This document shows, one piece after another, positions 1 through 11,237 of a DNA stretch of 53,872 bases; positions within the stretch are counted from its first letter, which is position 1; the number at the start of each line of letters is the position of its first letter. The notes below the pieces were generated by a model that saw only the letters and a list, made by a program, of their open reading frames with translations, did no database searches and was not told where the DNA came from. Source of the stretch: Leucogyrophana mollusca. Taxonomy: Eukaryota > Basidiomycota > Agaricomycetes > Boletales. The position numbers were made by a program, and so were the translations under genes. The stretch lies in assembly GCA_021014945.1 (NCBI GenBank), contig MU266462.1, positions 1 through 53,872 of the forward strand, in the 5' to 3' direction.

Positions 1-660
1 TGTATATAATTACTTAATCACTATTTATATGCCACTGATGTGGCTGTGCCTTACAGTCAACTTGGTCAATCTTCCATCCGATTCCGCTTGACATTTTTCT
101 AGGTTGGCCTATCTTGCGGGGACCGTCCCCCAATGCTTTTGCACCCAGTGCGTTTTTCGCACTCACTCCTTTTCTGTAGCAGTTTCTCGATATTCCTCAA
201 TCCCATTGGCCTCGGTGCTCTTCGGTCACTTTCTGCCCAAGGCTTTGGTCCCAGCTGCGTGGCCTTTGGGGCCTCTGTTCTCCTGGTCGAACTTTCAGTC
301 TTTTTAATCTGCATTGGTATGGTGTGCCATCGAAACCGACAATGCCCGCCCTTTTGCCTTAGTCACCCTTTGTCCCTTTTCCGCAGGTATCATGCAAACG
401 TTGTGCCACAGGGCCGGTGTTGTACATGACGCCGTACAACTTCTTATCAAATCCCGACGCAAGGGAGGGCCAGTGGTAGCAGACGCGACACTAAACGATG
501 CCGATGATCCACAAGACTCTGAGGCAGAGGGCGCTGATGGTGATGAGGACGGTTTTGGCGGTGACGAAGATTTCTGATCATATCAGCGTCCCATTCTTGA
601 TTTTTACTTGCATTTACTTTCCTTCGTACAGTAGTCATATCTATAATGTTTTACACGCTG
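1..660. other. No confident gene; possible last exon of an unknown gene
   Basis: I see no recognisable domain here. A polypyrimidine-rich stretch ending in a CAG near 385 is followed by an open frame to a TGA at 575-577. The encoded tail is very acidic and ends in GDEDGFGGDEDF. It could be the terminal exon of a gene entering from the left, or chance. No homology is claimed. Confidence 0.2.
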
Positions 661-662
661 TG

Positions 663-926
663 CTCGATCTGTTTGTGCGGACGGATCTCTTGTAATTCAA
701 GGTCATATCCTGCTATGCGGACGGATCCCTCGTCATCTAAAGTTATATCCTGCTAGGCGGACGAGGTGCTCATGAAATGATCTTGTATCCTTTAGGCGGA
801 CGGATGACAGGGCGAAAATCGAGGTCCGAGTAATATGCGGACGGAGCTGGTCAAAATCGGTAAGGACGGAAAGGCCAAAATTTGGCGATTTTGGATAGGA
901 CCTCTGTACCAATATGCAGGGGTCCT
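663..926 (+). repeat. Tandem ~40-bp GCGGACGGATC unit block, left copy
   Basis: Six or so degenerate units of about 40 bp, each opening with GCGGACGGA(T/G)C and followed by a segment like GTYATATCCTGCTA, run from about 672 to 850. They lead into a single-copy tail that ends at CAGGGGTCCT. The whole block is about 85-90% identical by eye to the reverse complement of 21743-22010. The tail holds a small AGGACC...GGTCCT palindrome. It is probably part of a mobile or satellite-like sequence; I do not recognise the family. Confidence 0.75.
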
Positions 927-2540
927 ACCAACACCCACATCTCGAAGCTTGATCGCATCAACACCAGTGCTTACCGCAAGGTTCGATGTCTGTGCTTGGC
1001 GCTCCACTATTACACAGACCTTTCAATCTACTGCCATTCTCTGAATGAGGGCCTGCCTTATTACCAAGTTTCGCATGACTCCTTCATGTCCAGTTACTTT
1101 CGTTCTCCACGAAACACTGCGATGAGAAACGCTCCGAGTATCCCAGCTCGGCGGGAAAGATGCATTTCAAGTGAGTACAGTAACATCAGGCGCTTCTGCA
1201 TCTATAATCGCAACCTGCCCCGTAGGATTCTGTCATCTTAAACGGCGAGAGGCAAACATACCCTGGCACACGCGGTCTCACTTTGAGCGGTCTTCAATCT
1301 GTCCTTATAGTCATCATGTTCTCGGTGGAACAGATATCGTGTTGCACACAAACTTCCAAGCTGAAGCCTCGCCAGGCGATCGGGTTCCGCAGTCTTTGAA
1401 CCTCCCCGGGTGGATTGGGAACCGGATGGGTTATCATCGAGTGCGTGCTCCCAGAGAGGCTGAGACTCACGACTTGGTGTTCAGTGTGCACGCTTTCGAA
1501 AAATCGTGTAAAGATGCTCTGTCACGGACAATCATTTTCAAACAGGCGTCTATTGATCTGCGCGGACAAAAACAACTCCACCACAAGCATCGGGATAACT
1601 AACTGCGTCGAATTTCGTCCTCATCGAACGATCGAGGGTGCACGTCGAAGTCCTCGAACATTTCGCCGTAATCACGTTCATCACCTAGGCAGGGGATACT
1701 GGATCGCCGGTCGTGGAACGGGCGCCGTTCTTTATCTTCGCTTCCGATGTGTTGGCTTCCGTGCAACCAACACATCAGAATTCTACGCCCCTATATGGAG
1801 CCGTGCACTATCGGCGGCATCGGACCATGCACCACCATCCGGTGGGGCGCTGTATCAAACACAATCTTGACGTCTGGTGAGTGTGGTCTGGATTCTGACT
1901 AGGAGGGAAGGCAAAGGGCGTTACAGGTGCAGTGTAACCCGGTAATTGGTTCCTGCAGTGACCTCATTTTCCCGATTCCTGACCGTGAAGACTAGGTCAG
2001 GCACTACCGTTATGTGAGCATATTCGGCGATCACCGAAGGTCTGAACAGCCCTCTATCTGACGCACGCAACCGTTCTTCGGGTCCACCGGAGGCTTGAAC
2101 ACTTCCATGCAATTATGTAATAGATCAGAGTTCTGCACGCAAACCGCCCGCCGGGTCCACCTTTATCATGTAAAAGGCAGCAGGACGATGTTTGATCTTC
2201 ACGTTTCTTTTCATCCCTGTATATCGCCTTCGCAATGTTCCTTGAGTTCTTGGATAGCCACGCTTACGATGTCCCTCAGCTTATCTGGGCACTCACAAAG
2301 TTTGCCGTTTGCGCTACATGCAGTTACCCCTTATACTGATAGGTGATGCAGCGGGACCACTGGCCCCAACGCAACTCCGACGTTTGGGCAAGTCGTATTT
2401 TCAGAGTACTTTGACATCTCACTAATATCACGTAGCAGACAGCAGATGGAGACACGGTAAGTAGGAGCCATGCCTTTCCTTGCTCGATCCTGAGCAATCT
2501 CTGTCTCCGCCCAAACCTGACGTTGCAAGTGCTGAGATTC
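927..2540. other. Intergenic, with likely 5' exons of the caspase gene at its right end
   Basis: Open frames between 880 and 1870 (+) are long but have no recognisable motif and overlap one another in different frames, so I do not call them. The far right (about 2440-2550) probably contains upstream exon(s) of the C14 gene. A strong donor GGTAAGTAG lies near 2456, and an exon must end at 2550 just before a GTGAGT donor. Confidence 0.4.
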
Positions 2541-2603
2541 TTCCCATCAAGTGAGTATCGTCACAATGTCACACCTCTGCGCATTCCTGACCTTATTGAT
2601 TAG

Positions 2604-4725
2604 GCAAACTCCTTCTCTCTTCGCACTCATCATCGGCATCAATAAGTATAAGAGTGATGGTGTCCCTGATCTCCGAGGTGCGATCGCGGATGCGGATATG
2701 GTCAAGGATTACCTGGAGAAGGAGCTTTGCGTTCCAAGCACCCAAATCAGGAACCTCCGCAACAGTGAAGGTACACGGGCCAGGATCCTCGATGAAATCA
2801 ATGCCTTCGTGAATGATAAGCGCATCCAGAAGGGTGACCCGATTTTGATATTCTATGCTGGACATGGCGCCGAGTCACCATCACCTCCACGTTGGCTAAC
2901 AAGCTCATCCAAGACCCATCATCTAGTTCCATACGACTACGCGTGCGAAGACGAGAAAGGCGGAACGGTGCCTGGAATTCCAGACCGCACATTAGGTGCC
3001 CTGCTCACGTGCCTTGCAGCTGAAACGGGTGACAACATTGTGTGTCCGCGCCTCATATTCATTGTCTTCTCATTGCAATTTGACCTGCTCAGACCGTCAT
3101 TTTGGACTGCTGTCACTCCGGTTCTGGAACACGTACCGACAAAGTCGTTGTATCCACTCGCTCAGTTCGGGGCATCAAAATCAAGGAGGCACCGGCCGAT
3201 GATCTCGATCAGCATATCTGGGAAGTCGTCGAACGCCGTGAAGCCGAGAACGGCTACCCAATAGCTTTCTCTACCGACTCCGCACAGAGTGGCCGCCTGT
3301 CACACGTGCTTCTGGCAGCATGCGGGGCAGACGAGCTTGCTAGAGAGGAGAATGGAAGAGGGGTCTTCACATTAGCGTTGATCGAGGCTCTAAAGAGGTT
3401 TGGTGCCGATAAGCTCACCTACGCAGAACTACTCCAACGACTTCCACCTCTGTCTGCGTAAGTGTGATCTCTCGCAACGTCAATCCACATCAAGTCCTTA
3501 CTCATTTGTAAATTAGCCAGAATCCACAGTGCGAAGGCGCCAATCAAAACCGAATCCTTTTCAATGCCAAAGCCGCCGGCCAGCGTGCCGTCCTCTACAA
3601 AATACGCAAAAAAGGCGGCCGGTATGAGATGGATGCTGGTGAAGCGCACGGGCTTTCCGAATCTGCCCAATTCGCAGTCTACCAGGATCGAGATTCATTC
3701 CTCAACAGCAATTCGCTAGGCACTGTTGTCGCTCGCAAGCCTGCCCCATTCAGCACAGTCTTGGACGCATTTCCCAGTGGAGATGTCATTGAACTTGAGG
3801 GCGAAGGGGTCGCGATTCAAACCAAGGTGGGGGCCGAGGAAGATCTGCGCATCCATGTTGCAAGTAACGAAAAGCTCGCTGTTGTCTTTGAGGTCCTCAG
3901 CAAAGAGATGCAAAGGACTGACACTGCGCGGAGGAACATACGTCTTGTCGAGAATGGCGCTGACCTCGATATTGGACTCGAAGGCGGAAAGATCGTCTTC
4001 AACATTCTACACGCCAAGACCAGAACACTCGGATTACACCGCTTGTGGAAGAGCGTCGATCCGACTGTTGAGGCCGTGACTCCCGTCATCAATGATGCCG
4101 CACGCTACTTTTGGCACCTACGCCGAAAGAGCGTGAACAAAAAAATCGAAAAGATGGTCAAAGTCGGGTTCTTCGCACTGGCCGTATCAGATGACTCGGA
4201 AGATGAAGGCGACGGTTTATTGGATGAGGTTCTCCGTCCGACTGGCGAGAATCTTATCACCCAGAATGTCATCGACCTTGAATTCAAGGATGGCGCGAAA
4301 TACGGCATGACAGTCACCAACGGTTTGCAACAGGATTTGTATCTTTCGATGTTTTACTTTGACGGCGGCAATTTAGAGATCAGTGAGTTTGTTGAAATGT
4401 TCAAAATGTGCCACTGCTTACAATCCCTTTAGCATCATGGCTCGAGCCGCCTACAACCAAAGGCGTCGCCGATCTCTCCGTCCTCGGAAAACGCTCTCTC
4501 CCGATCGGTTTTGGTGACTCGGGGACAATCCCATTCATTCCTTACTTCCGTGAACCAAACCAGACGCTCGATGTTGGGTTCTTTAAGATTTTCCTCTCTA
4601 CACAAGAGGTCGATCTTTCAGATGTTGTCCAAATACCCATCCACTTCCGTCCATATTATCCCCGGAAAGTCCCTATCTGGCACACTATCCAGATTGCCGT
4701 TAGGCTGCGACGTACTTTCGAGTGA
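2604..4725 (+). CDS. Caspase-domain (peptidase C14, metacaspase-like) protein, 5' end not resolved
   Basis: Exons 2604-3039, 3093-3457, 3517-4382 and 4433-4725 join in one frame (652 codons before the stop). Introns are 50-59 bp with GT/AG borders; a further intron, 2551-2603, links to an unresolved first exon. The p20-like part opens LFALIIGINKY and contains the catalytic His in FYAGHGAE (His codon 2863-2865) and the catalytic Cys in DCCHSG (codon 3111-3113). After about 250 residues comes a long C-terminal region with the segment NPQCEGANQNRILFNAK, which I recall from agaricomycete caspase-domain proteins. The family cleaves after Lys/Arg or Asp and is linked to stress and cell death in fungi; the substrate here is unknown. 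It is the only gene on this side of the 663-926 repeat. The domain call is firm, the start is not. Confidence 0.9.
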
Positions 4726-6516
4726 AGAGCCTCACGGAAGTTCTTCCCAGCGATGATGTGGTGGTAGGCAACGCCTCCAAAAATGTGTGTAGCTTAGTAA
4801 GAACCCCTGTACTGTAGTGTTTTGACCCTAGCTTCGTCAGTCACCCCTTGAAGGGAAGCCATTTGGGGTGACCGCCACGCAGATATTGTGAGGTGCACAC
4901 TACCACGCCCGTCATGAACGGCGTGGGCATTCGCCCTGCAGCAGGTCCATGACGAGGATCCGCGATGTGACGGCGACAGCCGAGGAGACCGAGCTCGTCG
5001 CCGAGGGCGGGGGGCGCATTGAGGAGGACGAGGTTGGTGGTGGCGTTGTAGATGAGCAGGAGGGTCGCAGCGATGCGGCGGAGGCTGAGGTCGCGGGCGA
5101 GGATGAGAAGGTTGTTGGTGGCCGGTCGTGGATCTCTTCCAGAATCGATCGGTGGATATCGAGCAGTGTCGACATCGTGCCACACGGCAAGCACGCATAA
5201 GTCAAAGGAAGTGGAGTCGGCCACGTGAGAAGCCATGTACCATTTTTCATCAACACAACGAGCCTCTCGATCAACGCGTCCCCATCCCATCGCCAAACAC
5301 GCTGCCCGGATCGATCTCACCTCACCCTTCAACCTCTATCATTGTCGCCCGCACTCACTATTCTGATCTTCCCTCACTACCCTCACCTGTTCCACTACCC
5401 CTCGCCTGCTTTCACTATGGACCGCACCAGGAAAACACAGACCTCTGTCATTACCGATCAGGACCAGGGCTGAATACAACTGCAAAAGCCCACACTGGGG
5501 TGCTGGGGTCCGTCAAGCGCTCGATCGTCCTCTGAGCATCCATATACTTCCATGCTAGCAATTGCAGAACAAAACTCCTACTTTTGGTGGTTGTTGGCTG
5601 CGCGAAGTGACCGACCCAACCACTCACGTCCGGGCCTTGGATAAAACGTACCGCGAACGGTGTTGACAGTTGCCATACTTTGAAATCCCAGGCCGGGATA
5701 CACCTGACGAGAGTGGGTTTGCTACTTTCTTGATGGCGTAACTATTTCCGATGTGTTTCGATAATCAATGTTGCATCTCGCGAGAAAATCTACACTAACT
5801 ATGCCCTTCAATCTCACATATGTGAGCCACCCTTTTCCGACGAGATAAGTCCAAAAGCAATGCAAATGTGATTTGACTCGTGGAAGCTGTAGAGCCTTGA
5901 GGTGCTTGTAAAATTATGCGACCATAGTCGTACAGTGATATTGTATTTAGTAGGAGTGACGTGAAGGAGCCTGAAGGAGCATGGGGATGTTGGTTTGAGC
6001 TGCGAGCAAGATCTCCAAGTGTCTCCAAAGGACCACACCAGGAAAACATACCCTTTCCTTTTTTTCGCTTGCATGACTTATCTTTGACTTATCTGATCAA
6101 GACATAAGGCCAGTCTTTGCGAAGTCTTTGTCTTATTTTCCTCTTTCCGGTTTCTTCAGCAAAATAAGCTCAAAAAGGGAAGTGTGTGTTTTTGATATTG
6201 CCGAATCGCTGTTTGATGTTCGTCTTTCAAAGAATCACCCGATTCACAGCCCCAACGACGGTTTTCCTTATGCAATTGACGCGGTGACGATGCTTTCCAT
6301 CCATATCATCATCCCATGTCCAGAGGTCACAGGTCATGTAGAGGCAGCTGACTTGCAACAACGTTAGGCCGCGGTTACTCCACCCGTACCAGCTTCTCTC
6401 ACACCAAACGAATTCAGCATAAGAGCGATGGCGGAAGAGGCGCCATCCCCTCCAAGCTCAACACGGCCTGCCTACGATCCTTCGCCGTCACCACCCTTAT
6501 CTCTTGAGCTTTGACT
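4726..6516. other. Intergenic; GC-rich open frame on the minus strand at 4841-5332
   Basis: Nothing recognised. A GC-rich stretch (4860-5200) gives overlapping open frames on both strands. The minus frame has a coding-like look (ILARDLSLRRIAATLLLIYN) but no known motif, no clear intron pattern and an uncertain start, so it may be a gene relic. The remainder (5330-6516) is AT-richer spacer that should include the promoter of the transporter at 6517. Confidence 0.35.
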
Positions 6517-8306
6517 ATGGGTTTCAAAGAAGAGGTGTCTAAGATATCTCAATACCGCAATGCGTATGCTCTAGCATTCTCTGCCGCCATGGGCTCCATT
6601 TTTTACGGCTGGGATACCGGTCTTATTGGCGGAATAATCGCTCTTTCTTCGTTTCAGCAATATTTCGGGATTAACAAAGAATCAGCCAGCGCTCAGGCCA
6701 ATTTTAACGGGAATATCGTGTCCATTCTGCAAGCGGGCTGCTTGTAAGTGCTTCCCTTGTTCCATCTTTCCAAAGGCAAACTCGCAGTTCTAGTTTCGGG
6801 GCTCTCTCAACTGGATACCTCTCAGGAAGATTCGGGCGAAAGCCCTGCCTTCTTGCGTCTGGCGTCGTCTACATAGTTGGGAGCTTGATACAGACTATCG
6901 CTGGCTTAGGAAGCAGCCAAGCCGTCGGGTTGAAAGTCCTCTATTTCAGTCGCTTCCTAGGTGGTATTGGAGTTGGTATGGTCTCGGCTCTGACGCCTGC
7001 CTACGTGTCGGAATGCACGCCGAAGGCGATTCGAGGGCGCTGTACTGGGCTTTGCCAGTTCGCGAACAATGTTGGTATTATGCTGAGTTGTCAGTCTATG
7101 CTCATACTTTCCGCTTGGTGTAAATTGACGTTTGCTACTAGTCTGGGTAAACTACAGTTCGTCCCTGAGCGTTCCTTTTGGGCAAATGCAGTGGCGCATG
7201 CCATTTGCCGTCCAGATGGTACCGGGCGTCCTCTTCATTCTCTTCATGCTTCCTCAGCCGGAGTCCCCCCGATGGCTCGTCGAGCAGGGACGTCACAGTG
7301 AAGCCGCGAAAACCCTTGCCTTTGTGGCCAGGAAGTCTGTCGACGATGTAGCCGTCATCGCGACTCTGGACGAAATCAAAGCCGACTTCGCCGGGAAAGA
7401 GAAAGTCTCCATGCTCACGCAATTCCGCATGATGGGTGAATCGCGCCACACCGCGCTGCGCTGCTTCATCCCGTCCCTCGTTATGTTCTTCCAGCAATGG
7501 ACAGGCACGAATGCGATTAACTATTTCAGTCCGCAGATCTTCGCCGGTCTGGGTATATCGTCCACGAACTCGGGTCTCTTCGCCACTGGAGTGTATGGCG
7601 TTGTAAAGGTTGTCTCCGTTGGATTGACGTTAGCTTTTGCGGTGGAGAGCTTCGGTCGCAAGCAATGCCTTATTCTCGGAAGTCTGGGTCAAGGTTTAAT
7701 GATGCTCTGGATCAGCGGGTACAGCGCAATACACACCCAAAGTACAGTCGTTCCCGCCAGCTATGTGTCAATCGTCGCCGTCTACCTCTATGCCGTGTTC
7801 TACTGCGTGGGTTGGGGTCCCGTTCCGTGGGTGGTCGCCTCAGAGGTAATTGATCCCGGTTTACCGACGAGTTCCCCTCTGAACCTGTGTCTTAGATAGC
7901 CCCAAACTCCGTTCGGACTGCTGCCCTTTCCCTCGCCGTAGGGGTTAACTGGCTCTTCTCATTCACCATCTCCCGCCTGACCCCTGTCATGCTGGAGAAG
8001 ATCACATATGGGACCTTCCTGATCTTCGGGATCTGTTGCGTGATCATGACTATTTGGGCATATATCTTTCTTCCGGAAACCACAGGATACGCCTTGGAGG
8101 ATATCAAGTATCTGTTCGAGAAAGACCTCGTCATCCGTTCTTTGCAAGATGCACCTGGGGGCCGGATTCTGCTTGGAGGCCGCAGGGCTGTACCTGTAGA
8201 AGAGCTGAGGCGGGCTGGGGTGGACACATCAGATACCTCGATTCAGGAAAAAGGACGAGGGGGAGACGAAGAGAACAGTTTTGGCGAAGAGATGCCGACT
8301 TTATGA
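6517..8306 (+). CDS. MFS sugar transporter (quinate/hexose permease type)
   Basis: Exons 6517-6743, 6794-7089, 7142-7845 and 7896-8306 join to 545 codons, the usual length for fungal sugar porters (2.A.1.1). A TTG six bases upstream is in frame, but the ATG at 6517 fits the family N-terminus. Family signatures are in order: GWDTGLIGG after TM1, GRFGRKP in the loop after TM2, RFLGGIGVGMVSALTPAYVSE around TM4, PESPRWL before the central loop, QQWTGTNAINYFSP in TM7, and PETTGYALEDI after TM12. Introns are 50-52 bp; the second uses a GTCAGT donor. Such proteins import hexoses, pentoses or quinate with protons across the plasma membrane; the substrate cannot be read from sequence. Neighbours are unrelated, so no cluster is implied. 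Confidence 0.95.
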
Positions 8307-9672
8307 GTCAGTGAAACTGCTGCCGTTATTTAGCTCAGGGTAATGTTCAATGGTCTTCGTGGTGTGAAAGACATTTAACTGATATGATTCTCCGTCATGC
8401 TTTGTAGGTGCCAGAATTCAATGCGCTATGTGTAGGAATACTGCTGTACGGTAATATCAGCGTCGTTGTGAAATTACCTGCCGAAGTCATCGAAGGTGGT
8501 CAGTCAGGCTGACACCGAGACAGGACATCAGTTATTCCGGATCCAGGGTATCTCATTCTCCCCGTCCCCCCGACAGGATTGCCTGGAGTGTGATATCCCG
8601 ACCACGACCAGTGACCTCGCTCACCCATGTTATATATGTACTGTCGCACTTTGGCTGTATATATAACCGGGAACGAAGACACTGACAAACGCGGCTGCAG
8701 GGATTGCCTTCCTGCTAACAACAAGGCACAAATATTGGAATTGGTGAGTATTGCGAGTGGTCTATTTTGACGTGATAAGTATTTTTGTCGTCTCTTCGTG
8801 TCCATGACATCCTCACTAAGTATCCTATGTAGTAGTGACCCACGGAAATTCGAATGTCAACGAAGCTAACCGCCACGAGGAAGCATTCTAATCCTGCCCC
8901 GCCAGCCCACCTCGAGGTTCGTCAGCGCGCCTAAGTGCTTCACATGGGAACATGCCCCCTCGATCACAATCAACAGTGAAATCCCAAGTCGTGCGCTGTT
9001 GGTTGTGCCGGAAAAGTTATCTCATTTGGAACTTGGACCGCTACAGGATCGCCAGTCGTGCGGGCGGGTGAATGTTTAATTTCATGGATACTTGCGGTCA
9101 TCAGGGAACCTATCACTTACCGCCCACCTGCTTTGATACAGGCTTCGAAACAACCTCTCACAGTTACGTTGTGATGGGCACTTGGATGAGTGTCATCGTC
9201 AAGCAGTGTACATAACACAGCCTCGATCTAAGGTTAGCTCCCAGTCCGGCTCGCTCTAATACGTCGATTCCTGTGTCTGCCCGGCAAACACGTTGTTAAT
9301 CACTCTATGCTGACTCCGAAAACATATCTGTATCATGGTCTCTTGTTGGCGATAATCTTATCGCAACTTTCGACCTCGCCTCGGCGCTATATGAAGGGTT
9401 ATCTTACTGTTTCAGCAGGGCGGTCCGCCCACGACGTCGTGATGCCATCACATCATGATGGTTTCCGCTTTAATTGGCAAAGTTATCTCACCATGCCGCA
9501 AGGGCACAGGTTCTCGGTTCCTGCCCTCGATCACATATATACAGCTCCCACCCCAGAAGTTCCGACTCTCAGACTCCCCTCGTCTCATCCCTTCGTCCTC
9601 TACTCCTTTTTCCTTTTCATTTCTTTTTCTTTTCGGGGTGCGGGTCATCCTCCTTCTTGACATATACCAGCC
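8307..9672. other. Intergenic spacer
   Basis: No gene found. Short open frames here have no motif. The right end carries a TATA-like CATATATACAG (about 9533) and a CT-rich run (9575-9655) just upstream of the next start codon. Confidence 0.6.
9530..9672 (+). promoter_or_regulatory. Putative core promoter of the 9673 gene
   Basis: A TATA-like element at about 9533 lies 140 bp before the ATG. It is followed by a long CT-rich tract immediately upstream of the coding start, an arrangement common in filamentous fungal promoters. Inferred from sequence only. Confidence 0.35.
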
Positions 9673-10488
9673 ATGTTCTCTCGCATTTCTTTTTCGTTCT
9701 CCCGCGCCTTTCGTTTCAGGTCTCGTAGGTTGGGAAAAGTCACAGAGACCCTCCCCCGAGGTGCTCCTGCGCCGGCGCCCCCCAAGAAACGCCGAGCCCA
9801 GACCCTCGTCATTCAAACGCCTCTGCCTTCTCCAGCATTCCAGTCGCTACTCTCGCAGAATGCACAATCTCCACCCCCATCCGCGCCACTGTCTTCCATA
9901 CCAATGTCTCCTGGTGGACCCGTCATACTGATCGGGCACGAGCCATCAGAGAGCTACTTCATCACAGAAAAGGAGCCTGTGGTGCCGCTTCAGGAGCCTC
10001 GGAGCATTTTCGTTAGCACGCTCGAGCTCCCCCATCCGAACACCAAGCGCGTCTCCTTCGATGAATCCGCGTCCCGATCTACCGCTACCTCTCGCTCTAC
10101 CACGCCAGTCAATACCTTCAAAGGGGAACAAATCCCTCCCAAGTCTTTCTCGTTCTTGAATGACCCGCCTGCAGATCGAGAGACTGGTGAATGGGAGGAT
10201 GAGCATACGGAGATGAAACAATCGAAGAGGAAAAGCTTGAAGCGGCCGCTGTCATTATTCAGCCCACGACCCTCTCGCACGACTCCTCAGCGCTTCTCTG
10301 TGCCGGCGCTTCCTGTTCGTTCCGACACAGAAACCATAACAAGACGCGCCAGCAAGCGGAAATCGACCGCTTCTACTGTTGGCACCACTGGGGGGCAGAA
10401 GAAGGGAAAGAGGCAGTCGAGATGGAGTGCGGAGTGGCATAGTCAAGAGACACAGGAGGTCCTCAGAGCGCTGAGGGACATGAACTGA
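9673..10488 (+). CDS. Hypothetical basic, low-complexity protein
   Basis: Intronless frame of 271 codons. The N-terminus is rich in Ser/Arg/Phe (FSFSRAFRFRSRR), and the middle is proline- and serine-rich and looks disordered. Basic patches (PPKKRR, KRKSLKR, KKGKRQSR) could be nuclear localisation signals. The last 20 residues look ordered (WSAEWHSQETQEVLRALRD) and are the most likely conserved part. A promoter-like TATA and CT tract lies directly upstream and the spacing to neighbours is normal, so I consider it a real gene. I do not recognise the family and infer no function beyond a possible nuclear location. Confidence 0.7.
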   Translation: MFSRISFSFSRAFRFRSRRLGKVTETLPRGAPAPAPPKKRRAQTLVIQTPLPSPAFQSLLSQNAQSPPPSAPLSSIPMSPGGPVILIGHEPSESYFITEKEPVVPLQEPRSIFVSTLELPHPNTKRVSFDESASRSTATSRSTTPVNTFKGEQIPPKSFSFLNDPPADRETGEWEDEHTEMKQSKRKSLKRPLSLFSPRPSRTTPQRFSVPALPVRSDTETITRRASKRKSTASTVGTTGGQKKGKRQSRWSAEWHSQETQEVLRALRDMN

Positions 10489-11237
10489 GGATTCACCTTC
10501 CGGTTTCAGGGATTTTTGGGAATTGCATAGGATGTTATAAGGGCTTTGGACAGGGGGAGAAGATGAACTGGGTGTCGAGGGCTGGGAATTACATTGTTTC
10601 AATACTCCATTTATTTCACCTTTTTTGCATCCACGTCGTTCGCAGCAATCTTTCGCGGCACCGCTAGCGCAACACAAGTTTGAGCTTGGAGGTTGTATCG
10701 GTGGGAGAACCTGGTTCTACCTGGTTGAAAGTGTAGCGATTAGGTGTTTGTCCTTGTTTAGCAAAGGCTTTCAGATTATACATTCACAAACAGCTCTCAT
10801 TTAGAGGTTGAAGACTCCGCGTGCCAGAGCCATGTCCAAAAGCCACCAGATGGCTGGTCTTGAGGAATGTGCAAGGCTTCAGCCTTAGTGGCACAGACAC
10901 CTGTACCTGGGATGCTTATCTTGCTTCTACCGCGCGATTGGGGGTAATGGGAAACCTCTCACTGCAGCCCAGCGAAAATTGATTCCGTCTCGATCCGATC
11001 ATCGATGGACATATTTGGGAACTATGGAGGGCATGAAGCCTCGAGGATGCCTCGAGGTGACTGATCCAGAGGGTGATGCGTCGTTGGCCTAATCAGGCAT
11101 TTGGGATTTTCACTTCATAAGATGCAAGGATTCGGAGGGCAAATGGACAGCCCAGTGTTCGTTATCGAGCTTTCCTGCCCGCTCAAGCGGGATACTCTCT
11201 GCATATACACCCCTTTCCGCTGCCATTGATCGTAATC
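10489..11237. other. Intergenic spacer
   Basis: No gene seen. A GCATATACACCCC element about 35 bp before the next ATG (near 11200) may serve as the TATA-like site of the HMG-box gene. Confidence 0.6.

Noticed and set aside
1171..1870. Overlapping open frames upstream of the caspase gene as a separate gene (VIT or other domain)
   Set aside because: A weak resemblance in one frame did not extend; frames overlap and lack joinable introns.
4841..5332. 163-codon minus-strand gene
   Set aside because: Explained by GC-rich sequence open on several frames; no domain and no intron structure.
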